Origin: a candidate division KSB1 bacterium | GTDB lineage: Bacteria > Zhuqueibacterota > Zhuqueibacteria > Zhuqueibacterales > Zhuqueibacteraceae | Length of the DNA: 64,000 nt | Assembly: GCA_034506255.1 (NCBI GenBank) | Contig: JAPDPX010000006.1 | Location: 124,001-188,000, forward strand | Direction of reading: 5' to 3' | Shown: piece after piece, positions 28,349 to 36,506 of the stretch | How the letters are laid out: every line of letters starts with the position of its first letter | Numbering within the stretch: the first letter of the stretch is position 1 | Position numbers and translations under genes: made by a program | Notes under the pieces: generated by a model | Database searches by the model: none | Seen by the model: only the letters and a program-made list of their open reading frames with translations | Told to the model about the DNA's origin: nothing

Positions 28349-29764
28349 CTATCCCACCACCGGCAAACGACGCTGGGCTGGCGTTGAAGCGCCGCGCAGG
28401 TTGAGAGCACGCCCGGTCAGCTCAAAATCACCGGCACCGGTGATGCGCACCCGGCAAAACTCGCCGAGCGGCAACTGTCCGCGCCCTGCCGGCACCACCA
28501 CCACGTGATCGATCTCCGGGCAATCCCATTCCGTGCGGCCGCGATAGACCTGCTCCTGTTCATCGTATTCCTCGATCAGCACCTGCAGCTCGCGGCCGAT
28601 CTGACGCTGGTTCCATTCCCACGCCACCTGCCGTTGCGCCTCCACCAGCAAATCATAGCGCTCGCGCTTGACTTCCTCCGGAACTTGATCAGCGAAAGCA
28701 TAGGCCGGCGTGTTTTCTTCCTGGGAATAAGTGAAGACTCCCAGACGCGCGAAATGGCCGGCGCAGACGAAGTCATAGAGGCTCTGAAAATCCTCCTCGG
28801 TTTCGCCGGGGAAGCCGGTGATCAGCGAGGTGCGCAGCACCAGGTTCGGTATGGCGGCCTGCAGACGGTCGATCAGCTCTTCAGTGAACCGGCGGTTGAC
28901 GCGGCGGGCCATGCGCTTGAGCATGCGATCGCTGATATGTTGAATCGGCAGATCGAGATACTTGACGACGCGCGGCAGGCCGGCAAGCGCACGGATGATC
29001 GCGTCGTTGACGTGGTGGGGATAGGCATACATCACGCGAATCCACGCCAGGCCATCGACGGCATGGAGCGCTTCCAGCAGCGCAGGAAGCTGCTGCCGGC
29101 CGTTCAAATCCAGGCCATATTGCGTGGAATCCTGCGCGACCAGGATCAGCTCCTTCACACCACGCGCCGCCAGTTGCTGCGCCTGCGCCACCAGCGTCGG
29201 GAGCGGCGTGCTGCGAAAGGCGCCGCGAATTTGGGGAATCGCGCAAAAGGTGCAGGGATGCTCACAGCCTTCCGAGATTTTGAGATAGGCATAGTGGCGG
29301 GGCGTCAACAGCGCGCGTTCGGCCGCGGCGGCGCCTTCGCCGAGCAAGTTGTGTTTCAGCCGCATCTGCAGCGCCAGGCCGTTGACAATCTGGCGCAAAT
29401 CCCGGTTGCCGTAGAAACCATCGACCTCCGGCAGCTCACGGCGCAGCTCGGGGCCATAGCGCTCCGACAGGCAGCCGGTCACAAACACCTGCCGGCAGAC
29501 GCCCTGCTTCTTCAATGCGAGCGCCTGCAAAATGGTGTCGATGGATTCCTCCTTGGCCGAGGCGACGAAGCCGCAGGTGTTGACAATGATTGCTTCCGCC
29601 TCCGCAGCCGCGGCGACGAACTCGACGCCACGCTGCTGCAAGCCGCCTTGCAGGAATTCGGAATCAACGAGATTTTTGGGACAACCCAGGGTAATAAGAT
29701 TGACTTTCAAGTGTCTCCCGACCAGAAAAGGTTCTGCCGCGATCCGGCGTGCCGCCACCGGCAT
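28349..29764 (-). CDS. rimO: Ribosomal protein S12 methylthiotransferase RimO
   Basis: This radical SAM methylthiotransferase has an N-terminal UPF0004 domain (LITLGCPKNLVDSEFLQGGL, VNTCGFV, VTGCLSERYG), a radical SAM CxxxCxxC in EGCEHPCTFCAIPQIRG, and a C-terminal TRAM domain. It modifies an aspartate of ribosomal protein S12. Two starts compete. The ATG at 29764 overlaps the ftsY stop as TGATG, giving 471 residues with an atypical 18-residue extension. The TTG at 29710 has GGGAG a few nt upstream and gives the standard 453-residue protein. The longer frame is listed because of the coupling arrangement, but the TTG start is quite possible. Confidence 0.94.
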   Translation of the reverse strand: MPVAARRIAAEPFLVGRHLKVNLITLGCPKNLVDSEFLQGGLQQRGVEFVAAAAEAEAIIVNTCGFVASAKEESIDTILQALALKKQGVCRQVFVTGCLSERYGPELRRELPEVDGFYGNRDLRQIVNGLALQMRLKHNLLGEGAAAAERALLTPRHYAYLKISEGCEHPCTFCAIPQIRGAFRSTPLPTLVAQAQQLAARGVKELILVAQDSTQYGLDLNGRQQLPALLEALHAVDGLAWIRVMYAYPHHVNDAIIRALAGLPRVVKYLDLPIQHISDRMLKRMARRVNRRFTEELIDRLQAAIPNLVLRTSLITGFPGETEEDFQSLYDFVCAGHFARLGVFTYSQEENTPAYAFADQVPEEVKRERYDLLVEAQRQVAWEWNQRQIGRELQVLIEEYDEQEQVYRGRTEWDCPEIDHVVVVPAGRGQLPLGEFCRVRITGAGDFELTGRALNLRGASTPAQRRLPVVG

Positions 29765-30699
29765 CAGGAAAACAGAGCGGCAATAAATGCCTTCGGCTCG
29801 AACGGCTGCAGATCGTCAATGCCTTCGCCCACGCCAATAAAACGCACCGGCAACTTGAGCTGCTCCTCAATCGCGAAGATGATGCCGCCTTTGGCGGTGC
29901 CGTCGAGCTTGGTGACGACCAGGCCAGTGACACCGGCAGTGTCAAAAAATGTCTGTGCCTGGCGCAGGCCGTTCTGACCGGTGTTGGCATCCAAAACCAG
30001 GAAAACGTCGTGCGGGGCCGCGGGAATCACCCGCTTCATGACACGAATCATCTTCTGCAATTCTTCCATCAAATTGCTTTTGGTGTGGAGCCGGCCGGCG
30101 GTATCGACAATCACGACTTCGATCTGCCGCGCCTGGGCGGCGTTCAACGCATCGAAAGCCACCGCGGCGGGATCGGCACCGGGCCGGGTTTTGATGATCT
30201 CCACCCGGGCACGCTGCGCCCAAATCTCAAGCTGATCGGCCGCCGCGGCGCGAAAGGTATCCGCGGCAGCGACCAGCACGGAGCGGCCGTGCTGCCGGAA
30301 ATGATGCGCGAGTTTGGCAATAGTGGTGGTTTTGCCGACGCCATTGACTCCGACCATCATCAACACATAAGGCCGGACACCGGGCGCATAGAAAGTCGAA
30401 AGGAAATTCGACTGGCTGTTGGCGCCACGCTCCAGGCGCTCGATCAGAAACTCTTGCAGACAGGCCAGCACCGCCTCGCGGGAGGCGGCCTGCCCCACAC
30501 CGATGCGCTCGCGCAAACGCTCGAGAAACGCCGTGGTCATGCTCACCCCGAGATCGGCAGCGAGCAGCATGTTCTCCAGCTCTTCCACCAATGCCCGATC
30601 CAGCCGGGCCTTGCCGGTCACGGCATGCACCACGCTGTCCACCAGGCTGCGGCGGGTTTTGTCGAGTCCGGATTTCAGTCTTTCGAAGAATGCGGGCAT
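29764..30699 (-). CDS. ftsY: Signal recognition particle receptor FtsY
   Basis: This 311-residue SRP GTPase has a short N-domain (residues 1-100) and an NG GTPase domain with G1 GVNGVGKTTTIAKLA, the insertion-box DTFRAAAADQLE, G3 DTAGRLHTKSNLM, G4 TKLDGTAKGG and the closing GVGEGIDDLQPFE. The acidic A-domain of E. coli FtsY is missing, as in many bacteria. It docks the SRP-ribosome complex at the inner membrane. Its stop overlaps the first possible ATG of rimO. Confidence 0.97.
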   Translation of the reverse strand: MPAFFERLKSGLDKTRRSLVDSVVHAVTGKARLDRALVEELENMLLAADLGVSMTTAFLERLRERIGVGQAASREAVLACLQEFLIERLERGANSQSNFLSTFYAPGVRPYVLMMVGVNGVGKTTTIAKLAHHFRQHGRSVLVAAADTFRAAAADQLEIWAQRARVEIIKTRPGADPAAVAFDALNAAQARQIEVVIVDTAGRLHTKSNLMEELQKMIRVMKRVIPAAPHDVFLVLDANTGQNGLRQAQTFFDTAGVTGLVVTKLDGTAKGGIIFAIEEQLKLPVRFIGVGEGIDDLQPFEPKAFIAALFS

Positions 30700-30750
30700 A
30701 ACCCTTGTCGAAGGAGTTGCGACGTTACAGGCAGAGCGCAGGCAGGAACG

Positions 30751-31326
30751 TTAGCGCACCGGGCGGGCCGCGCTTGTCGTATCGGAAATAAAGCGGGCGA
30801 TATAGATGCCAGCTGAGATCAAAAACAAAACGACCATGATCCAAAAAAACGGCCACTTGATCGGTTGCAGATCGAGCGTGAAAGTGATCATCACGATTGC
30901 AAGCGCCGTCACTGCGACTTTGCCATACCAGTTGGACTCCGGCACCCGGTGCCGGCGCGAAGTCATTAAAAAACCGAGCACTAAAATAAACAAATCACGC
31001 GCGATAATCAATACCAAAAACCATTTGGGAAAGTCACGAAAAAACGCCAGGTAAAAACCCACGCTGGCAACGCACAACTTGTCCATCACGGGATCAATGA
31101 TGCGGCCCAACTCGGACTGTTGATGCAGCCGGCGTGCGAGAAAGCCGTCGGCCCAATCGGTGAACACGGCGCCCAGCATGAACAGCACTGCGAGGCGGGT
31201 GCCGGCCGGCGTTTCCAGGTGCAGAAACCAGAGCGCGGGAAGCACAAACAGCGGGCGGGTGAAGCTGATGAAGTTGGAGAGCGTCCAGATGCGCTGGCGC
31301 TCGATCGAGTTTTGCGGCGTGCTCAT
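30751..31326 (-). CDS. pgsA: CDP-alcohol phosphatidyltransferase, PgsA-like
   Basis: This 191-residue membrane enzyme has the CDP-alcohol phosphotransferase signature DG-x2-AR-x8-G-x3-D-x3-D visible as DGFLARRLHQQSELGRIIDP followed by VMDK. Five or so hydrophobic helices surround it. The N-terminal LSNFISFTRPLFVLPALWFL is typical of phosphatidylglycerophosphate synthase, which makes PGP from CDP-diacylglycerol and glycerol-3-phosphate. Another alcohol acceptor is possible. The ATG at 31326 is preferred over an in-frame TTG at 31332; neither has a strong ribosome site. Confidence 0.88.
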   Translation of the reverse strand: MSTPQNSIERQRIWTLSNFISFTRPLFVLPALWFLHLETPAGTRLAVLFMLGAVFTDWADGFLARRLHQQSELGRIIDPVMDKLCVASVGFYLAFFRDFPKWFLVLIIARDLFILVLGFLMTSRRHRVPESNWYGKVAVTALAIVMITFTLDLQPIKWPFFWIMVVLFLISAGIYIARFISDTTSAARPVR

Positions 31327-31524
31327 GAGCAAGTGGAGTTGGTTGGCGGAGGCAACAGCTCAAACCACGGGTGCAGAACAAGTCTGGCACACGCAGGGAA
31401 CCCAAATTCGGCGGCGGTGCCCATGCCACGCGCCGCTGGAGATCATATCACCGCCACGCCCTGCCAATGCCATCAGGGGGAACGCGCGTCTAAAATCGGC
31501 TGCATGCCCTGAACACACCGTCAT

Positions 31525-32196
31525 CCACTTCTTGTAGAAATCTATTTTCGCGTGAAGCTGCAGGGCTCTTTTTCTACCCGTACCGATCCCCCGATAAGGC
31601 AATCCCAGGGGTGGTTTCTGCCTGGTGGCAAATGACGAAATTATGGGATTCCGCTGGTTGGAGACACCGTGCGTGATGTTTTCGATCGTCGGGTTGTTGG
31701 GCAGGACACCGGGAGAGATGATCTCGACCCTGTCCTCGAAAAGAAACAGCCGAATCGGGGCATTGACAAGGTAATCCCGGTGAATCAGCACGTTTACCAG
31801 CAATTCCTCGAAGACACCTTCAGGAATTTGCAATTCTGCCAGCGAATTGCGATGTTGCTGCTTCTGCTCTTTTTTGAGATTGCGCTTGAGGAATGCCAGA
31901 CCCTGAAGGTATTGTTCAGCCAGTTTTCCGCCGATGTCTTCACTGTCCAGATATTGCTCGGAGACGTCTTCGGTACCGATAAAGTGGACCGCCTTGATAT
32001 TGAATTGCGGCTTGTATTTTTGCGGCTGTTTTCCGAACAAGAGTAATCCGGCCAGGTTCAATCGCCCGCTGCGGGCCAAATTCAAATTCGCAAGCAAGGT
32101 CATGAGATCAACGGCTTCTTCCGTGAAGCTGTGACCAAATTCTTTTTTGTGGAACTCGTCAAAAATTCCCTCAATCCGCCTGCAGGCTTGGGTATT
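31525..32196 (-). pseudogene. Remnant of an AlbA/Schlafen-type ATP-binding transcriptional regulator
   Basis: The frame carries the middle and ATPase-like part of a RecG-like/Schlafen AlbA_2 family regulator: LTLLANLNLARSGRLNLAGLLLFGK in family context, then EGVFEELLVNVLIHRDYL, DRVEIISPGVLP, and LPYRGIGTGRKRALQLHAKI. The N-terminal AlbA DNA-binding domain is missing: the frame is closed by a TGA at 32197-32199 inside the neighbouring ubiA-like gene. Family resemblance also stops abruptly at about 31525, after KIDFYKKW. A translatable ATG exists at 32103 (frame to 31360), but the product would lack both ends. It overlaps the 3' end of the ubiA-like gene by about 26 bp. It is a decayed accessory gene in a housekeeping neighbourhood. 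Confidence 0.75.
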
Positions 32197-33118
32197 TCAA
32201 GCCGAAACGCTGCTGATAATACCACTTCGAGACAAAAAACACCACCGCCAGCACCAAAAAGTATTGCCACATCTTGCAACCGATCGCCAGCGCCAAAAAC
32301 AAAATCGGCAGCTTGATGGCGCGTGAGACTTCCGGCCGCCCCTGTTTGCAGGCCGCCGCGATGAAAAACGGCGCGGACAGCAGCGCGGGATAGAAAATCA
32401 CCGGATCATTCACCTGCCACGCCAGCGCGGTTGCCGCCAGCTCGCACAGGCAACCGGTGATCACTGTCGCACGCCACCCATAACACACGGCAAACGTCCG
32501 TTTGTGGGTTTGCGCATCGCCCGCGAGATCGAGCAGCGTGGTGTACAAGTAAACCGCACCCACCGCCAGCATGTAAGGCAGGGCGTGCCACAGCGGCAGG
32601 CTCGCAGCGGGCCGCACCGCCCACCAGCCTGCGGTAAAAATCAACAGCGCGCCGCCGGCATTGGCGAGCAATCCCCGAATCGGCCGGTCCTTCCATTGAA
32701 ACGGCGCCACGCTGTAAAGAATGCCGGTCAGCAGAAAAATGGCGAGGAACAACAGACCATGGGCGTGGCTGTGCTGGAATGCGACCAGCAAGCCGGCGCC
32801 TGTCAACAACACGGTTTGCAGCCACGCGGCAGCCGGCGAAATATGCCGCTGCGCGATGAGAAAGAGCTTGTGATTGTGCGTGTCGGTGGCAACGTCACAC
32901 AGTTGATTGAGGATAAACGCCGCGCCCATCAACGCACTCAACGCCAGGGCAAGTGGCAGGGCTGCCTGGTCGGGCTGGCCGGCACCATTCAAGGCCCCGG
33001 GCGCAAAGCGCTGACTGGCGAAATAGCCGGCGGCATAAACCGTCCACACCGGGAAAAACAAGGTGGGGCGCAAAACAAAAACATAATCCAAAAGCTTGAC
33101 GGCCTGGTTGATCCTCAT
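32171..33118 (-). CDS. UbiA-family prenyltransferase
   Basis: This 315-residue membrane protein has eight or nine hydrophobic helices. The first aspartate-rich motif is NQLCDVATDTHNHK, equivalent to the NDxxDxxxD prenyl-diphosphate/Mg site, and the second is DLAGDAQTHKRTFAV. Such enzymes prenylate quinone rings, chlorins, haem or phospholipid-type acceptors. The sequence gives no acceptor, and no quinone genes are adjacent. The stop overlaps the Schlafen-type remnant downstream. Confidence 0.85.
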   Translation of the reverse strand: MRINQAVKLLDYVFVLRPTLFFPVWTVYAAGYFASQRFAPGALNGAGQPDQAALPLALALSALMGAAFILNQLCDVATDTHNHKLFLIAQRHISPAAAWLQTVLLTGAGLLVAFQHSHAHGLLFLAIFLLTGILYSVAPFQWKDRPIRGLLANAGGALLIFTAGWWAVRPAASLPLWHALPYMLAVGAVYLYTTLLDLAGDAQTHKRTFAVCYGWRATVITGCLCELAATALAWQVNDPVIFYPALLSAPFFIAAACKQGRPEVSRAIKLPILFLALAIGCKMWQYFLVLAVVFFVSKWYYQQRFGLKYPSLQAD

Positions 33119-33254
33119 GTCACCAATCCCCCCTTCCTATGGGGAGGCAAATGAATTGGGTCCCGCCCTCGCCCCACCGGGCTGAACGGTGGCAGCCGCC
33201 TCCCGGCTGGCGACAACAGTGTGCGCAGGGCAAACCTTCTCACTCAGGGCGGCA

Positions 33255-34781
33255 TCAACGCCTGGTTTTTGCAGCAGACGCACGCCGCCCGGCTGTCTGA
33301 TGGCTCGTGCTTTGTTGGCGGGCGCGCCGGACGAGCACGACATCCTCAGCGCGGCCGTTGGCATGCTCGAGCGCAAACTTGTCCATCAAGTCCTCTGGAA
33401 TGAGCGGATAGTTGCCGGTGAAGCAGGCCGTGCAATAGCCGCCCTTTTCGTGGGGCACGGATTTCAGCAGACCCTCGAGCGAGAGATACTCCAGACTGTC
33501 CACCTCGAGATAGTCCTTGATCTCCGCGATGCTGTGATGCGAGGCAATCAGCTCCTCGCGGGTGGGGAAATCCATGCCGTAATAGCAGGGCGCGATGATC
33601 GGCGGCGAGCTGATGCGCACGTGAATTTCTTTCGCGCCCGCTTTGCGCAGCAGCCGCACGAGATTGCGCAGCGTGGTGCCGCGCACGATCGAATCTTCCA
33701 CTACCACCACCCGCCGGCCATTGAGCACACCTTTGACGGTGTTGAATTTGATGCGGACATTGAAATCGCGCACGCTTTGGTCGGGATGGATGAAGGTGCG
33801 GCCGATGTAATGATTGCGGATCAGGCCGATCTCATATTTGATGTTGGCATTGCGCGCATAGCCCAGTGCCGCGGTGTTGGAGGAATCCGGCACCGCGATG
33901 ACCATGTCCGCCGCGATGGGATGTTCATTGGCGAGATTTTTCCCCAGACGGCGGCGGGCGCGGTCGACATTCTCATCGAAGATCTTGCTGTCGGGCCGGG
34001 AGAAATAGACGAACTCGAAGATGCAGGCCGCCCGCGGCGCGCGTTCGCGCAGACGGGCGGTGTGCAGGCCGGTGTGATCGAGCACCACGATCTCGCCCGG
34101 CTCGATTTCACGCACATACTTGCCATCGAGCAAATCGAAAGCACAAGTTTCCGAGGCGATCAGCCAGGTGCGGCGCTTGCGCCCGAGGTTGAGCGGCCGC
34201 CAGCCGCGCGGATCGCGCACGGCAATCAGCTTGTTGCGCGTCAGCATCACCAGGGAATATGCCCCCTGGAGCTGGTCAAACGTGTCCTGCAAACGGCCGA
34301 CGATGTCGGGTGCCTGGGAACGTGCCAGCAAATGCAGGATCAGCTCGGTGTCGCTGGTGGTCTGGAAAATTGCACCCTCGTTCTCCAGTTGCCGGCGCAG
34401 CGTGCGCGCATTGGTGAAATTGCCGTTGTGGGAAACCGCCAGCATGCCGTGCTTGAAGTGTGTGAGAAACGGCTGGGCATTCACCAGTTGTGTCGCGCCG
34501 GTGGTGGAATAGCGGTTGTGGCCGATGGCCAGCCTGCCCGGCAATTTGTCGAACAGCTTGGCATCGCAGAACACATTGGTGACCAGCCCCATGCCAACGT
34601 GACGGTGGAGCTGCTCGCCGTCGCTGGAGACGATGCCCGAGCTTTCCTGGCCGCGATGCTGCAGGGCATAGAGCGAGAGATAGACCAGCTTGGCGGCCTC
34701 GCGGCTGCCATACACCCCCACCACGGCACAGTTGGAGCGGGGTTTGTCGAGAGTGCTGCAGGAGAGATCAGTCACATTCAT
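33255..34781 (-). CDS. purF: Amidophosphoribosyltransferase
   Basis: This 508-residue enzyme carries out the first committed step of purine synthesis, glutamine plus PRPP to phosphoribosylamine. The first 17 residues look like a cleavable propeptide before Cys18 (CAVVGVYG), the glutaminase nucleophile. LQHRGQESSGI and AIGHNRYST are typical. The PRPP site is VVVVEDSIVRGTT. The four cysteines expected for the Bacillus-type 4Fe-4S cluster are visible in CIFEFVYFSRPDS, PCYYGMDFPT and YCTACFTGNYP, so this is the Fe-S class. It lies 18 bp downstream of a small envelope gene. Confidence 0.97.
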   Translation of the reverse strand: MNVTDLSCSTLDKPRSNCAVVGVYGSREAAKLVYLSLYALQHRGQESSGIVSSDGEQLHRHVGMGLVTNVFCDAKLFDKLPGRLAIGHNRYSTTGATQLVNAQPFLTHFKHGMLAVSHNGNFTNARTLRRQLENEGAIFQTTSDTELILHLLARSQAPDIVGRLQDTFDQLQGAYSLVMLTRNKLIAVRDPRGWRPLNLGRKRRTWLIASETCAFDLLDGKYVREIEPGEIVVLDHTGLHTARLRERAPRAACIFEFVYFSRPDSKIFDENVDRARRRLGKNLANEHPIAADMVIAVPDSSNTAALGYARNANIKYEIGLIRNHYIGRTFIHPDQSVRDFNVRIKFNTVKGVLNGRRVVVVEDSIVRGTTLRNLVRLLRKAGAKEIHVRISSPPIIAPCYYGMDFPTREELIASHHSIAEIKDYLEVDSLEYLSLEGLLKSVPHEKGGYCTACFTGNYPLIPEDLMDKFALEHANGRAEDVVLVRRARQQSTSHQTAGRRASAAKTRR

Positions 34782-34799
34782 GCGGGCAGAGTCATGGCT

Positions 34800-35231
34800 T
34801 CATTTGTGGATCAGGAAAACAGTTAACGCGACTCCCAGGAGGTCAGCCGTCAAGTCTTTGACGCTCGCACGGCGCCGGCGCGTGGTGGCATCATAAACCT
34901 CCTTCGTCACGCCGAGCAGCAGCGTGCCGAGACTGGCGGCTTGCAGGCTGCGACGGGAAGAATGCCCGCGCTCACGATGCCAGACATAATACTGCGCCGC
35001 CAGCAACACTGCGCTCACCGTGAGGTGATCGACCTTGTCCCTGCCGAACCAGGGATCGCTGCCGTGCGGCAGCGGCATCACCATGACACTGTCCGTGATG
35101 ACACTGGCCGTGCGGATTTGTGCCAAAGCGGGAGCCGGCAGACAAAGCAACAACAGCCCCAGGCAGAACGCCGCACCCTTGCCCGTCTGGAATCGCCACG
35201 GCCGGTGGGGGGAACAACCTTGAAGACGCAT
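34800..35231 (-). CDS. YfiM/DUF2279-like small exported protein
   Basis: The 143-residue precursor has a signal peptide (AAFCLGLLLLCLPAPALAQ). A compact C-terminal region with DKVDHLTVSAVLLAAQYY, LGTLLLGVTKEVYDA and VKDLTADLLGVALTVFLI resembles YfiM/DUF2279 proteins, which have the KE-YD and DL-AD-LG pattern. Function is unknown; they are small envelope proteins with several hydrophobic stretches. The ATG at 35231 is chosen over the open frame to 35303 because it places a normal signal peptide at the N-terminus. It is on the same strand as purF, 18 bp upstream. Confidence 0.72.
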   Translation of the reverse strand: MRLQGCSPHRPWRFQTGKGAAFCLGLLLLCLPAPALAQIRTASVITDSVMVMPLPHGSDPWFGRDKVDHLTVSAVLLAAQYYVWHRERGHSSRRSLQAASLGTLLLGVTKEVYDATTRRRRASVKDLTADLLGVALTVFLIHK

Positions 35232-35393
35232 CACTGCCCGCCTTTCGCGGGGGCGTCCGTCATCCCACGAATTTGCCAACGCCCGCAGCTCCTGCGACAG
35301 CATGCAGGGGAATTGTTCTCAAGCCTGCTGAACCTGTCAATGCCTTCCCATAAACCGGACGGCGAGCGCATCATAGCAATTCCACTGCAGAAA

Positions 35394-35978
35394 TCAAAGG
35401 CGAAATTTGAAGCGGAGCATCACCGCCGGCGCGGGCGAAGCGGCCAGCACCGGCGATTCGTCGAAATCGGAAAGCTGTGCATCGACGTAGGCATCGAGCA
35501 TGCTGTAGACGATCAGTGCCGCCAGCCCCCAATAGCAGCCGTTGCGCCAGTCTTCATAGAGCAGTTGATTGGCCTGGTCGCCGCGCTGCCGTGCTTCGCC
35601 GGCGCGGCTGTTCCAGTAAAGCGCCGTGCCCAGCAAGCCGACCTCGCCTGCCAGTGCCAGCCCTGCCTTGATCTTCTGACCGTTGTAATATTGCCCCCAC
35701 CCGGGAATCACCAGCGAGCGCAAGGCTGCACCCGTTGGACTTTTCTTGCGCGGCGACGCCGCAGCCGGTTGCTGCAAGGAATCGGCGGCACCTGTTTGCG
35801 CCCGGGCCATGGGTGCAAGAGGGGTGAGCAGGCAAAAATACAGGGCAAGGCAGAGGGCAGCCGGCGCGAAGCGAGGCGGGATGCTCGTTTTCCCTCCTGC
35901 GTTTCCCACCGCCCGCCGTCTGCTTCTCATCACCGCGAGGCGATCGCTGTTCCACGGCGGCCTGGCCGCGGGCTTCAT
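35394..35978 (-). CDS. DUF5683-like membrane protein
   Basis: This protein of up to 194 residues has a hydrophobic export segment ([20 protein letters not shown]). It is followed by [20 protein letters not shown] and two further hydrophobic helices ([35 protein letters not shown]), the pattern of the DUF5683 family common in Bacteroidota and relatives. Its ATG overlaps the ridA stop as ATGA, which suggests coupling. The N-region before the signal is unusually long, so an internal ATG at 35930 may be the real start. Function unknown. Confidence 0.78.
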   Translation of the reverse strand: MKPAARPPWNSDRLAVMRSRRRAVGNAGGKTSIPPRFAPAALCLALYFCLLTPLAPMARAQTGAADSLQQPAAASPRKKSPTGAALRSLVIPGWGQYYNGQKIKAGLALAGEVGLLGTALYWNSRAGEARQRGDQANQLLYEDWRNGCYWGLAALIVYSMLDAYVDAQLSDFDESPVLAASPAPAVMLRFKFRL

Positions 35979-36361
35979 TCCACCACCGCCATGGCTTCAA
36001 TCTCCACTTTGGCCCCGCGCGGCAGGGCCCGCACTTCCACGGTGCTGCGCGCCGGCGGATTCACCGGAAAATACTCGGCGTAGATTTCATTCATCGCCGC
36101 AAACTCGCTCAAGTCCGTCATGAACACCGTGGTCTTCACCACGTGCTCCAGACCCGCACCGGCGGCCTGCAAAATCGCACGCAGGTTTTCCAACACGCGC
36201 CGCGTTTGTACCTTGATGTCACCGACCATCATCTCGCCGGTGGCGGGATCGATCGCCACCTGGCCGGCGGTGAACAGCATCCTGCCCGCCTGCACCTTGA
36301 TGGCCTGGCTGTATGGCCCGAGGGCTGCGGGCGCGGCCGTGGTTTTGATGACTTCACGCAT
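35975..36361 (-). CDS. ridA: RidA family enamine/imine deaminase
   Basis: This 128-residue YjgF/YER057c/UK114 protein includes [56 protein letters not shown] and [20 protein letters not shown]. The invariant arginine in ARSTV is the catalytic residue that binds the carboxylate of 2-aminoacrylate-type enamines. It clears reactive intermediates from PLP enzymes. The ATG at 36361 has AGGGA 6-7 nt upstream. Confidence 0.95.
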   Translation of the reverse strand: MREVIKTTAAPAALGPYSQAIKVQAGRMLFTAGQVAIDPATGEMMVGDIKVQTRRVLENLRAILQAAGAGLEHVVKTTVFMTDLSEFAAMNEIYAEYFPVNPPARSTVEVRALPRGAKVEIEAMAVVE

Positions 36362-36506
36362 GTTTTTTCCCTGGTTGAATGATGGTTGCGAGTTTGATGC
36401 ACTCCCATATCCGCCCAAACAGCATCAGCAGGCGGCCGTCGTGCCGCCCTGAGGAAACGCCTGTCTCCTGCTCTGCTGCGGGGCAGCTTGTTTTTTCGGC
36501 CGGCGT

